Shown piece by piece: positions 12,301 through 23,397 of a stretch of DNA of 64,000 nt. The DNA is from Ehretia macrophylla (taxonomy: Eukaryota > Streptophyta > Magnoliopsida > Boraginales > Ehretiaceae), in assembly GCA_037974665.1 (NCBI GenBank), contig CM075764.1, positions 80,127,825-80,191,824 of the forward strand, read 5' to 3'. Below the pieces are notes generated by a model. It searched no databases, was not told the origin of the DNA, and worked only from the letters and a program-made list of their open reading frames with translations. The translations under genes were made by a program, and so were the position numbers. Numbering within the stretch: the first letter of the stretch is position 1; each line of letters opens with the position of its first letter.

Positions 12301-12878
12301 ACTCAACTAACCAATCTATCCCCAATATAATTTCAAAGTCTCGGAAAGGAAGTATAATCAAATCAGCAGGAAAGTTTTACCCATTAATACATATAACACA
12401 TGCTTTACATATAGACTCAGTAATGAATTTTGTGCCCATAGGTGTACTTACCTCAATTTTATATGGCAATTTTTCAACTTTTAGTTCAACACGTTGTGCA
12501 CATAAAGGAGTAATAAATGAATTCGTAGCCCCGAAATCAATTAAAACTTTAACCAAATGATTATTAATAAGAAAAGTACATTCAACTACCGCAACTGTCT
12601 TCGGTAACTCCTCTTGATCAATGGCATAGACTCTAGCCTGAACTCGTTGAGCCGGGGCATTACCTATAGCTCTGGTCTGACCCTTAACATTTTTAAATTT
12701 TGGGCAGTCCTTGACCTTGTGCTGGTCACTGCCGCAAGCCGTACATCTGCCAGTTTTTCTCCAATAGTTAGCCTCAGTGTGGCCCCTACGATTACAATAG
12801 GTATACTGCTGGCCTTGTCTTGTAGCAGTGCCTCCAGTAGGGGCTCTGAAAGTAGAAGGAGCTGTGCTACCCTATTGT
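9393..12878 (-). pseudogene. Ty3/gypsy chromovirus gag(end)-pol remnant
   Basis: In minus-strand order: gag zinc knuckle CTACGSDQHKVKDC (CX2CX4HX4C, near 12750-12710); aspartic protease with VLIDFGATNSFIT near 12560-12510 (usual form D-S-G-A); RT from 12212 ([30 protein letters not shown]) through a stop near 11787 to the catalytic FIDDILVYS near 11600; RNase H about 11370-10900; integrase with WVVVDRITKTTHF near 10340; and a chromodomain with VLWSYHGIEEATWERQD near 9500-9454. The chromodomain places it among chromoviruses, most likely Tekay. Many stops and frameshifts show it is dead. Its 5' half (gag body, leader, 5' LTR) is missing where the copia-type LTR starts at 12879. Confidence 0.93.
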
Positions 12879-13606
12879 TGTTAGTGATATGCCCTAATGC
12901 TATATGTTGGATGACTTAAATAGGGCATTTTGATGTAAATCTGTGTATTATATAATGGCAGTTTTTGTTGACATTCATATTCTCCGTTTTATATTGTATA
13001 AATGTGTCTTTATGTTTTTCATAGAAGAAATACATTCTAAATGTTGTTTAGAATATCTTGGTGTATTTCTTGAATATGATTAGCATTAAATATTATTCAT
13101 AGTCCTTAGAGTATTCAACTGGGACTAGAATAATCAATTACGGGCTATCGTATGTAGTTACCTTTTATTAATATATGATATTAATGATAAAGGATGGCAA
13201 GCCTCGAGCCATAACATCATGTGATGCGATTAACTTACATATGAATGATTATTAGTTGAATAGATCATTGAATGTGACATGAATAACAAACTACATGACT
13301 TTGGATTAATAGTTTTTATTATTCGTTACGATTGTGCAAGTAATCCTCTGACTTGAAAAATTACGGCTGTCTAATATATCGTGGTTTAAACCCTAGCATT
13401 GAGATAATACTCATCTTTATTGATAAAGAAGGGTTACGGCCTCTTGTAGTTTACTCCTTCGGTATAGAGATTGATAGGTAATTGTCAAGATAGGATCTAT
13501 TAACTTCCGACAGGAAGCGATGTCCTATGCAATCTAATTTCGGTAGTTGAATGAGGAAGTCCTTGGCCAAGGCGTGATGATGGAAATGAGTATTTCCATG
13601 AATATC
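12879..13606 (+). repeat. Copia family-A LTR fragment (5' part)
   Basis: The LTR starts TGTTAGTGATATGCCC and matches the family-A copia LTRs elsewhere in the window (for example 45194 onward, and the minus copies at 34103-36383 and 49831-52190). Shared landmarks are the CATTCATATTCTCC block, the GGGACTAGAATAATC block and the AGGTAATTGTCAAGATAGGA block. It breaks off near 13606, where family-B leader begins. It therefore replaces the 5' part of two neighbouring elements. Confidence 0.8.
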
Positions 13607-14409
13607 CTTGTTCTTGATTGTGTCTTGCTGCCAATTCATTTTAGGTTGTGTTTCAATTCTGTTCTTGCTTCAATTTTGTTTCTTATCTTGTGTTTCAAGT
13701 CTGTTTTCTTGTTGAAATCTGTGTCTTACTTTCAAGTATTTTCTTGTTTTCTCATCAAATCCGTGGGTGGGGTTAAGGTTTTCAATTAGGACAAAACCCT
13801 AATTGGTGGTGTGCTCAAATCTGAAATCTTGGTTACTTAATCATTGTTTTCGTTTCTGAAAATCAAGAGACGAACATCAAGAAAAGAAAAGGAACATCAA
13901 GAAAAGAAAAGAAAGGTCAAGAAAAGACCAAAAAAGAGAAAGAAAAAAAAATAGTTCGGAGCTAAAAAATCGAAAAATAGTGAACAGTAAAAAAAATTTT
14001 TGGTTGAAATAGCCTACGAGGCCAAACTTTTCTAAAGGAAAATGACGTTCTGAGCATAACCCACAGCTTAGCTATGGGCACCACTCTCTTAGGGCCTAAT
14101 TCCGTTGTTTTCTATGAGTTTTAGGTGTTTTTGTGTTTTCCAATAGTGTTTTCTCAACTTTTCTTATTTTTCTAAGTTTCCTTCTTCGAGTTTTGGTCAA
14201 TTTTATTTCTCTAACCTTATTTCCAGAGTCTTAGAGGTCTGAAAAAAAAAATCAGATTCCGAAATAGATTATTACGCTGCTTGGTATTCTTGGTAAGTTC
14301 TAGGGACTTGAAGGAGAATACGAGAGGAAAAAGGCAGAGTGTGTGAGAATATTATAGGGTAAAAGCCAAATTGAGTTGAGTGAAACATGTGAGGGAGTGA
14401 AATTTAATC
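13607..14409 (+). other. Family-B untranslated leader, copy B1 (5'-truncated)
   Basis: This is homologous to the leader between primer site and gag in the other family-B copies (20717-19821, 23397-22554, 25667-26483, 57300-58090). The primer site and 5' LTR are missing. It contains an A/G-rich run (13860-13950), the conserved hairpin at 14060-14078 and a GGTAAGT donor-like site near 14291. It has no long open frame. Confidence 0.8.
14060..14078 (+). promoter_or_regulatory. Conserved leader hairpin, copy B1
   Basis: CCCACAGC-TTA-GCTATGGG forms an 8-bp stem with one C-A mismatch. It lies 332 nt before the gag ATG and is shared by all six family-B leaders. Confidence 0.6.
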
Positions 14410-16739
14410 ATGTCTCAAAATCAAGCAGACAACATTAATGAAGGTGTTCAACAACCCGTTGGACAAAACTTACAGATGCAGGCATTGATGGGAGAGATGA
14501 GACGAATGATGAGGGCTGAATTGGAGCAGATTCATGAGAGGTTGGATAGGGTAGAACAGAAGCCGGAAAGGGTGCAACCACCAGTTGTTCCGAATGCACC
14601 AAGGAGGAACAGATTGCAGCAAAGAGTTGAAGATGTTGATGAAATCGATGAGGAAGGTTTAGATGAAGAGTTTGATAGAGTTTCGGTGGGCAGCAATAGG
14701 TGACATGGTCGGGATAGAGATGCTAGGGATCGTGTTGATTGAGTTGATAGCAACTTAGGAAGCACCAAGATGAAGATTCCTGCGTTTCAAGGAAGGAGTG
14801 ATCCGGAAGCCTATCTTGAGTGGGAAAAGAAGATTGTGTTGGTGTTTGATTGTCACAACTATTCCGAGTTGAAAAAGGTAAAGCTTGCTGCCATTGAATT
14901 TACTGATTATGCTATTGTGTGGTGGGACCAATTGTGTCTCAATAGGAGGCGGAATGGAGAACATCTTGTGGCAACTTGGGATAAGATGAAGAGAGTAATG
15001 AGGAGGTGATTTGTTCCCAGTCATTATTATAGGGACTTATACCTCAAGCTGTAAGGTCTTCATCAAGGTAATAAAAGTGTGGATGATTATTACAAAGAGA
15101 TGGAGATGGCTATGATTAGAGCCAATGTAGTGGAAGATCGGGAGGCGACAATGGTTTACAATCAACGTTTTCGTTTGAGGACTTCGTTCCTCAGCAAAGA
15201 CCTACAGCGAATGGTATCTACATAAGCCTCGAGTCTCTCAGTGGAAAAATTAATGCAGCCCATACACAACCTAAACCTATTACCTGAAAGGGTATGACAT
15301 CCGTACCTATTGCATCATTTGCCTTAATGATGAAGCAGGCAAGAGCAAGAAAGACTTCATAGCAGAATAGGAGTTAGATTTCAGAATGGGCTGAATCGAG
15401 AAATTGCTAACACCATTGAGTTGCATCATTATGTTGAGTTAGAAGATTTGGTACATATGGCAATTAAGGTGGAGAAGCAATTGAAGAGGGGTAGTTCACG
15501 ACCAAGGCCAGCCCCGTAACACTCAAGTGCATCACCTTGGAGGTCGAGTTACCCAAGAAAGGAGGAGAGTTCGACTACTTCCAAGGTCAGCCTGAGCTCA
15601 AAATATCCACCCATGCCATGACTTCTCAAGGTAAAACAGCCCCTCCTACAACTCGTTCTAGTGAAATTAAATGCTTTAAATGTCAGGGACGAGGGCTCAT
15701 AGCTAGCCAATGTCCAAACAATAAGGCAATGGTAGTTTTGGAAAGTGGGGAGATTGAGTCTGAAGATGAAACCCAATCTGATGACATGCCCATACTAGAG
15801 GACACCGAAGTAGGTGAAGAAGAGGAATTTGGGGCAGATTATGGAGAGATGCTTGGATTAGTGGCACGACGAGCTTTGAGCTTGCAAGCTAAAGAGGAGG
15901 AAGAAGTAGTGCAACGTGAGAACATCTTTCATACCCGCTGCCACATGAAAGATAAGGTATGTAGTGTTATTATTGATGATGGTAGTTGTACTAACGTTGC
16001 TAGTGCTTCAATGGTTGACAAGCTAGGGCTCACAACAATTAAGCATCCACATCCATACAAGTTGCAATGGTTGAATGATTGTGGTGAGGTAAGGGTTACA
16101 AAATAGGTTGTGGTGCCGTTCCACATTGGAAAATATGAGGATGAAGTATTGTGCGATGTGGTACCTATGCATGCTAGACATCTTCTTTTGGGAAGGCCAT
16201 GGCAATTTGATCGACGTGTGCAGCATGATAGCTTCACCAACAAATACTCATTCATGTTCAATCAACGGACAATCACTCTAGTCTGATGACACCAAAACAA
16301 GTTTATGAGGATCAAGTGAGGTTACAAAAATTGAGTGATCAAAAGAACTTGAGTGAACAAAAGAATTTTGAGTGATCAAAATAATTTGAGAGAGCAAAAG
16401 AATGAAAGTGAAAAGAAAAGTAAGGCCAAATCTGGAGAGGAGGTAAGGAGAGAAAAGAACTCGGCCAATGAGGTAAAAACAGAGAGAAAACAAAGTAATT
16501 TTTATGCAAAAGCAAGTGAGGTTAAGAGAGTTTTGATCTCAAAATGGCCAATGATTGTACTCATGTACAAAGAAGCTCTTTTCAAATTTAACCAACTTGA
16601 CTCTGCATTGCCTAGTGTTATTGTTTCTCTCTTGCAGGATTTTGAGAAAATGTTTCCCGAGGACATGCCACATGGTCTACCACCAAGGCTGGTCTTTGAA
16701 CCTGGAGGATTTGAGGATAAATCCTTCTCAAGAGGGAGG
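14410..16739 (+). pseudogene. Family-B gag-protease (pol deleted), copy B1
   Basis: Gag starts at the ATG of MSQNQADNINEG. It has the conserved N-terminal helix (MRRMMRAELEQIHERLDRVE), an acidic segment (DEIDEEGLDEEFDRVSVG) and the capsid-like core ([40 protein letters not shown]). The zinc knuckle [14 protein letters not shown] has Leu in place of the usual His, so one metal ligand is lost. The protease has [12 protein letters not shown]. After DFEKMFPEDMPHGLPP the frame passes directly into RLVFEPGGFEDKSF and the polypurine tract, so RT, RNase H and integrase are absent. Stops (14701, 14739, 15007, 16104), frameshifts and a foreign insert at 15155-15374 inactivate it. The protein would form the particle and mature it, using enzymes from a partner element. 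Confidence 0.9.
15155..15374 (+). other. About 220-bp foreign insert inside B1 gag, possibly captured host exon sequence
   Basis: Copies B2 and B6 run straight from GCGACAATGG to CTAGATTTCTGAA, whereas B1 has about 220 bp in between. One frame of the insert reads as protein-like sequence (SFEDFVPQQRPTANGIY, then SLESLSGKINAAHTQPKP, then TSVPIASFALMMKQARARK) with only two stops. I do not recognise the source. No target duplication or poly(A) is visible, so template switching during reverse transcription is a fair explanation. It could also be transposon-derived. Confidence 0.6.
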
Positions 16740-16742
16740 GAA

Positions 16743-17520
16743 TAATGCGAACTAGCCATCCACATTTATTGCACCATTTGGATGAATTTTCCAGCAAAGA
16801 TTCAAGTCAAGATTTTATTTTCAAGATTCAAGAACTTCAAGATTCTTCAAGAAGTTTCAAGAAGATTTGAAGATTTGGTCAAGATTTGATTTCTTTGTAA
16901 TTCTATCATAGTTTTAGTTTAAGTTTAATTTGCATTCTAGTTTATTTCCTAGGGTCCACTATGGACGAATTTAGGTGTTCACACTAGGAAAAAGACTTTC
17001 TTGGGTTGCAAGATTAGGTGTTCACACTAGAAAGGAGCTTTTCTTGGGGTGCAAGTTTGCTTCCTTTTTAGTTACTATTCACGTAACTATTCACGTGAAT
17101 AGTTAATAGGAGTCTTTTCTTGGTCTCCAAGATTGTTTCATTTGACCTAGTTACTATTCACGTTTTTCTATTTCAACTAGGGTTTAGGAGTCTTTTCTAA
17201 TTAGGAAACTTATTTGTTCTTTGCCTATATAAGGCTGATTTGCAAGAAAAAAAAAAAAAAAGACAACTTTGATATTAAATTTGTGAGATTATTCTCCTTA
17301 AGTTCTCAAGAACTTTTCTGAACTTATCAAGATTATTCTTGTGGCGTTCATCTCTGACTTATCAAACGAGATCTCCATCCTCGTTTGTGGCGTCTTCACC
17401 ATACCAAGGTTCTAGCTTTGCTAAGCATAAGGTCGCGGTTTCATCCATTCCTGAAAGGTCTTGGGGTCATTTGCCATATTTGGTGTTGGGTCGCGTCACA
17501 TGTTGGCGTAGTTCGTATCA
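16743..17520 (+). repeat. Family-B 3' LTR, copy B1, 778 bp
   Basis: It starts TAATGCGAAC (family consensus TGATGCGAAC) right after the polypurine tract AAGAGGGAGGGAA and ends GTTCGTATCA. The ends form an inverted repeat. It holds the 18-bp palindrome ACTATTCACGTGAATAGT at 17086-17103, a TATA element in CCTATATAAGGC near 17223, and a pair of about 42-bp direct repeats (AGGTGTTCACACTAG...). Its end abuts the broken RT of copy B2 at 17521. Confidence 0.88.
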
Positions 17521-19820
17521 AATAGAATGTCTATACTTTACTGTTATGTTATTGATGGCTCTGCAATCAACACACATCCTCCATGTCCCATCCTTCTTAG
17601 GCACTAAAATTACAAGAATTGCACAAGGACTTATGCTTTCTCTCACGTACCCTTTCTCCATCAACTCTTCGACTTGCCTTTGAAGCTCTTTCGCCTCCTC
17701 TGGATTGCTCCTATAAGCTGGACGATTTGGAATTGAGGCTCCAGGTACAAAATCTATTTAATGTTCAATCCCTCGAAGAGGTGGTAGACCATGTGGTATC
17801 TCCTCGGGAAACACATCCTCAAAATCCTGCAAGAGAGAAACAACAACACTAGGCAATGCAGAGTCAAGTTGGTCAGTGTTTAAAAGAGCCTCTTTGTACA
17901 TAAGTACAATCATTGGCCTTTTTGAAATCAAAGCTCTCTTAACCTCACTTGCTTTTGTATAAAAATTTATTTGTTTTCCCTCTGTTTTTACCTCCTTGGC
18001 CGAATTCTTTTCTCTACTCACTACCTTTCCAGATTCGGCCTTGTTCTTTTTCTTTTCACTCTCCATCTTTTGCTAACTGACATTCTTTTGATCACTCAAA
18101 TTCATTTGATCACTCAATTTTTGTAACCTCACTTGATCCTCATAAACTTTTTTTGGTGTCATTGGAACTAGAGTGATTGTTTGTTGATTGAACATGAATG
18201 AGTATTTGTTGGTGAAGCCATCATGCTGCACACGTCGATCAAATTGCCATGGCCTTCCCAAAAGAAGATGTCCAGCATGCATAGGTACCACATCGTACAA
18301 TACTTCATCCTCATATTTTCCAATGCAAAACGGCACCACAACCTGTTTTGTAACCCTTACCTCACCACAATCGTTCAACCATTGCAGCTTGTATGGACGT
18401 GGATGCTTAATTGTTGTGAGCCCTAGCTTGTCAACCATTGAAACACTAGCAACGTTAGTACAACTACCACCATCAATAATAACACTATATACCTTATCTT
18501 TCACGTGGCAGCGGGTATGAAAGATGTTCTCACGTTGCACTACTTCTTCCTCCTCTTTAGCTTGCAAGCTCAAAGCTCGTCGTGCCACTAATCCAAGCAT
18601 CTCTCCATAATCTGCCCCAAATTCCTCTTCTTCACCTACTTCGGTGTCCTCTAGTATGGGCATGTCATCAGATTGCATTTCATCTTCAGACTCAATCTCC
18701 CCACTTTCCAAAACTACAATTGCCTCCTTGTTTGGACATCTTCTAGCTATGTGCCCTCGTCCCTGACATTTAAAGCATTTAATATCACTAGAACGAGTTG
18801 TAGGAGGGGCTGTTTTACCTTGAGAAGTCGTGGCATGGGTGGATATTTTGGGCTCAGGCTTGACCTTGGAAGTAGTCGAACTCTCATCCTTTCTTGGGTA
18901 ACTCGACCTCCAAGGTGATGCACATGAGTATTGCGGGGCTGGCCTTGGTCGTGAACCACCCCTCTTCAATTGCTGCTCCACCTTAATTGCCATATGCACC
19001 AAATCTTCTAACTCAACATAATGATGCAACTCAATGGTGTTAGCAATTTCTCGATTCAGCCCATTCAGAAATCTAGCCATTGTCGCCTCTGATCTTCCTC
19101 TACATTGGCTCTAATCATAGCCATCTCCATCTCTTTGTAATAATCATCCACACTTTTATTACCTTGATGAAGACCTTGCAGCTTGAGGTATAAGTCCCTG
19201 TAATAATGACTGGGTACAAATCGCCTCCTCATTACTCTCTTCATCTCATCCCAAGTTGCCACAGAATGTTCTCCATTCCGCCTCCTATTGAGACACAATT
19301 GATCCCACCACACAATAGCATAATCAGTAAATTCAATGGCAACAAGTTTTACCTTTTTCAACTCGGAATAGTTGTGGCAATCAAACACCAACTCAATCTT
19401 CTTTTCCCACTCAAGATAGGCTTCCAGATCACTCCTTCCTTGAAACGCAGGAATCTTCATCTTGATGCTTCCTAAGTTGCTATCAACTCGATCAACACGA
19501 TCCCTAGCATCTCTATCCCGACCATGTCTCCTATTGTTGCCCACCGAAACTCTATCAAACTCTTCATCTAAACCTTCCTCATCGATCTCATCAACATCTT
19601 CAACTCTTTGCTGCAATCTGTTCCTCCTTGGTGCATTCGGAACAACTGGTGGTTGCACCCTTTCCGGCCTCTATTCTACCCTATCCAACCTCTCATGAAT
19701 CTGCTCCAATTCAGCCCTCATCATTCGTCTCATCTCTCCCATCAATGTCTGCATCTGTAAGTTCTGTCCAACGGGTTGTTGAACACCTTCATTAATGTTG
19801 TCTGCTTGATTTTGAGACAT
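17521..19820 (-). pseudogene. Family-B gag-protease-RT(start), copy B2
   Basis: Gag starts at ATG 19820 (MSQNQADNINEG). It has a stop near 19672 and a frameshift at about 19085, after which a long open frame (19080-18073) covers the gag end, the zinc knuckle [14 protein letters not shown] (CX2CX4HX4C intact) and the protease with [12 protein letters not shown]. Further on come FEDVFPEEIPHGLPPLRGIEH, then FVPGASIPNRPAYRSNPEE and LVPKKDGTWRMCVDCRAIN, the first RT blocks. RT stops abruptly at KYRHSI (17521), where the B1 LTR begins. Unlike B1, B4, B6 and B7, this copy shows what normally follows GLPP in the autonomous form, so it is the key comparison for the shared deletion. Confidence 0.92.
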
Positions 19821-20717
19821 GATTAAATTTCACTCCCTCACATGTTTCACTCAACTCAATTTGGCTTTTACGCTCTAATATTCTCACACACTCTGCCTTT
19901 TTCCTCTCGTATTCTCCTTCAAGTCCCTAGAACTTAACAAGAATACCAAGCAGCGTAATAATCTATTTCGAAATCTAACTTTTTTTTTCAGACCTCTAAG
20001 ACTCTGGAAACAAGGCTAAAGAAAGAAAATTGACCAAAACTCGAAGAAGGAAACCTAGAAAAATAAGAAAAGTTGAGAAAACCCTATTGGAAAAAACAAA
20101 AACACCTAAAACTCATAGAAAACAACGGAATTAGGCCCAAAGAGGGTGGTGCCCACAGCATAGCTGTGGGTTATACTCAGAACTTCATTTCCCTTTAGAA
20201 AAGTTTGGCCTCGATGGCTAATTCACTATAAAAAATTTTACTGTTCACTATTTTTCGAATTTTTCAGCTCCGAACTATTTTTTTTTTCTCTCTTTTTTGA
20301 TCTTTTCTTGACCTTTCTTTTCTTTTCTTGATGTTCCTTTTCTTTTCTTGATGTTCTTTTCTTGATTTTCATAAACGAAAACAATGACTAAGTAACCAAG
20401 ATTTCAGATTTGAGCACACAACCAATTAGGGTTTTGTCCTAATTGAAAACCTTAACCCTACCCACGGATTTGATGAGAAAACAAGAAAATACTTGAAAGC
20501 AAGACACGGATTTCAACAAGAAAACAGACTTGAAACACAAGATAAGAAACGAAATTGAAGCAAGAACGGAATTGAAACACAACCTAAATCGAATTGGCAG
20601 TAAGACACAATCAAGAACAAAGAAATGAATTTAAACCTAGACCTAGACTCACAGAATTAACTAAGAAAACAAGAAAAGGATAGGCAAACCTGATAAACCT
20701 AAGCTCTAATTACCAAC
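19821..20717 (-). other. Family-B leader and primer site, copy B2
   Basis: The primer site reads TGGTAATTAGAGC just inside the LTR (about 20716-20704), a changed form of the tRNA-iMet complement TGGTATCAGAGC. The leader then carries the A/G-rich runs, the hairpin at 20152-20170 and a GGTAAGT-like site, and ends at the gag ATG. It is non-coding. Confidence 0.8.
20152..20170 (-). promoter_or_regulatory. Conserved leader hairpin, copy B2
   Basis: The minus strand reads CCCACAGC-TAT-GCTGTGGG, a perfect 8-bp stem with a 3-nt loop. It lies about 330 nt upstream of the gag ATG. Confidence 0.65.
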
Positions 20718-21475
20718 TGATACTAACCACGCCAACATGTGGCGCGACCCAATACCAAATATGGCAAACGACCCAAGACCCTTCAGGAATGGATGGAATC
20801 GCGACCCTATACTTAGCAAAGCAAGAACCTTGGTATAGTTGAGGACGCCACAAACGAGGATGGAGATCTCGTTTGATAAGTCAGAGTTGAACGTCACAAG
20901 AATAATCTTGATAAGTTCGAAAAAGTTCTTGAGAACTTAAGGAGAATAATCTCACAAATTTAATATCAAAGTTGTCTTCCTATTATTTCTTGCAAATCAG
21001 CCTTATATAGGCAAAGAACAAATAAGTTTCCTAATTAGAAAAGACCCCTAAACCCTAGCTGAAATAGAAAAACGTGAATAGTAACTAGGTCAAAGGAAAC
21101 AAACTTGGAGACCAAGAAAAGACTCCTATTAACTATTCACGTGAATAGTGACGTGAATAGTAACTAAAAAGGAAGCAAACTTGCAGCCCAAGAAAAGCTC
21201 CTTTCTAGTGTGAACACCTAATCTTGCAGCCCAAGAAAGTCTCTTTCCTAGTGTGAACACCTAAATTCGTCCATAGGGAATTAAACTAAAATTGAAAACT
21301 AAAACTAGGATAGAATTACAAAGAAATCAAATCTTGACTAAATCTTCAAATCTTCTTGAAACTTCTTGAAGAATCTTGAAGTTCTTGAATCTTGAAAATA
21401 GAATCTTGACTTGAATCTTTGCTGGAAAATTCGCCCAAAAGGTTCAATGAATGTGGACGCCTAGTTGGCTTTCTT
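20718..21475 (-). repeat. Family-B LTR shared by copies B2 and B3
   Basis: On the minus strand its end (GTTAGTATCA at 20718) is followed by the primer site and leader of B2, so it acts as B2's 5' LTR. Its start (near 21475) is preceded by a pol C-terminus, so it is also the 3' LTR of B3. It contains ACTATTCACGTGAATAGT (21132-21149) and a TATA element near 21003. Its first bases are altered (AAGCCAACTAGGCGTCC) and the exact start is uncertain by about 15 bp. Confidence 0.82.
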
Positions 21476-21481
21476 GTGGAT

Positions 21482-22553
21482 CTACTTGGAAGAGTAACAC
21501 CAGCCTTTCTTCATCTCTACTAGCCAACGCACTTTCCTCTTGTTGTAGAACTTTCTCAACAAATTTTCCAGCTCTTCCTTGAACCTTTTAGCGCGAGCTC
21601 TTGTCGCTGGACCAACTGGCACTTGCATTGAATCTGGAACATTCCTAGCAGCCTTGATGTCCTCATCAACCTTGCAGCTTGAGGTATAAGTCCCTGTAAT
21701 AATGACTGGGTACAAATCGCCTCCTCATTACTCTCTTCATCTCATCCCAAGTTGCCACAGGATGTTCTCCATTCCGCCTCCTATTGAGACACAATTGATC
21801 CCACCACACAATAGCAAAATCATTAAATTCAATGGTAGCAAGCTTTACCTTTTTCAAACAGACCAATATCATGGTTTTGAGGACTATTCTGATAGAGAAC
21901 CTTCTGATTGGATCGATTATTAGTTGATCATTCTCAGTTTCTTTGTTGGTTTTGATCAATTTTGTTATCTGATGATATTGTCTGCTTTTTCTTTTCTTTG
22001 AATTGGCCTATGGTCATCTTGTTTCTGATTGTACCATGCACTACCTTTTTTTGGATTCAATAAACACTGAATTAACAAAAAAAAAAAAAAACTCGGAATA
22101 GTTGTGGCAATCAAACACCAACTCAATCTTCTTTTCCCACTCAAGATAGGCTTCCAGATCACTCCTTCCTTGAAACGCAGGAATCTTCATCTTGATGCTT
22201 CCTAAGTTGCTATCAACTCGATCAACATGATCCCTAGCATCTCTATCCCGACCATGTCACCAATTGCTGCCCACCGAAATTCTATCAAACTCTTCATCTA
22301 AACCTTCCTCATCGATCTCATCAATATCTTTAGCTTCCCTTCTCGGCGCCATGTTTCTCCTTGGTGCGTTTTGAGCAACTTGTGGCTGCCCTTGCTGTGC
22401 TCTACCTTCTACTCTATCCATCCTCTCATGTAGCTGCTCTAATTCAGCCCTCATCATTCGTCTCATCTCTCCCATCAATGCCTACATCTGTAAGTTCTGT
22501 CCAACGGGTTGTTGAACACCTTCATTAATGTTGTTTGCTTGATTTTGAGACAT
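21482..22553 (-). pseudogene. Family-B gag fused to pol C-terminus, copy B3
   Basis: Gag starts at ATG 22553 with stops near 22484 and 22257. It continues through KIPAFQGRSDLEAYLEWEK, is split by an insert at 21858-22092, and resumes with [17 protein letters not shown] up to [10 protein letters not shown]. There it joins, through a large internal deletion at about 21675, to the basic pol C-terminus (DEDIKAARNVPDSMQVPVGP, ATRARAKRFKEELENL), which ends at the stop by 21482. Protease, RT, RNase H and integrase are all missing. This deletion differs from the one shared by B1, B4, B6 and B7. Confidence 0.87.
21858..22092 (+). other. Retroposed mRNA 3' end with poly(A) inside B3 gag
   Basis: The insert splits gag exactly (other copies read TTTTTCAACTCGGAATAG without it). 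It ends in about 15 A residues, with AATAAA about 20 bp before them. Its left end reads as a protein C-terminus, [20 protein letters not shown] then a stop, followed by about 150 bp of UTR-like sequence. This looks like a 5'-truncated cDNA of a host transcript, in antisense orientation to B3. I do not recognise the protein. No clear target duplication beyond AA is seen. Confidence 0.75.
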
Positions 22554-23397
22554 GATTAAATTTCACTCCCTTACGTGTTTCACTCAACTCAATTTGGCTT
22601 TTACCCTCTAATATTCACACACACTCTGCCTTTTTCCTCTCGTATTCTCCTTCAAGTCCCTAGAACTTACCAAGAATACCAAGCAGAGTAATAATCTATT
22701 TCGGAATCTGACTTTTTTTTTCCAGACCTCTAATACTCTGGAAACAAGGTTCTGAAAGAAAACCCTAATGGAAAACACAAAAACACCTAAAACTTATAGA
22801 AAACAACGGAATTGGCCCTAAGAGGGTGGTGCCCACAGCATAGCAGTGGGTTATGCTCAGATCGTCGTTTCCCTTTAGAAAAGTTTGGCCTCGCAAGCTA
22901 ATTCTCCAAAAAAAAAAAAATTACTGCTAACTATTTTGCTTTTTTTTTTTCAACTCCGAACTGTTTTTTTTTCTTTGATCTTTTCTTGACCTTTCTTTTC
23001 TTTTCTTGATGTTCTTTTCTTGATTTTTAGAAGCAAACACAATGAGCAAGTCACCAAAAATTCAAATTTGACACTAAGACAATAAACGGGATTGAGCACA
23101 CAACTAATTAGGGTTTTGTCCTAATTGAAAACCTTAACCCTACCCACGGATTTGATGAGAAAAACAAGAAAATACTTGAAAGCAAGACACGGATTTCAAC
23201 AAGAAAACAGACTTGAAACACAAGATAAGAAACGAAATTGAAGCAAGAACGGAATTGAAACACAACCTAAAACGAATTGGAAGCAAGACACAATCAACAA
23301 AGAAAGGAATTTAAACCTAGACCTAGACTCACGGAATTAACTAAGAAAACAAGACAAGGATAGGCAAACCTGATAAACCTAGGCTCTGATTACCAAC
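22554..23397 (-). other. Family-B leader and primer site, copy B3
   Basis: The primer site reads TGGTAATCAGAGC (about 23395-23383), with one extra A relative to the tRNA-iMet complement. The leader contains the hairpin (22832-22850) and A/G-rich runs and is partly shortened relative to B2. Confidence 0.78.
22832..22850 (-). promoter_or_regulatory. Conserved leader hairpin, copy B3
   Basis: The minus strand reads CCCACTGC-TAT-GCTGTGGG, an 8-bp stem with a single T-T mismatch. Confidence 0.55.

Noticed and set aside
14282..14300. GGTAAGT donor-like site in family-B leaders as evidence of a spliced leader
   Set aside because: It is conserved in position, but I found no convincing matching acceptor and cannot show splicing.
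17339..17683. Plus-strand open frame across the B1 LTR and B2 RT
   Set aside because: It crosses an LTR boundary and is antisense to the RT remnant, so it is a shadow.
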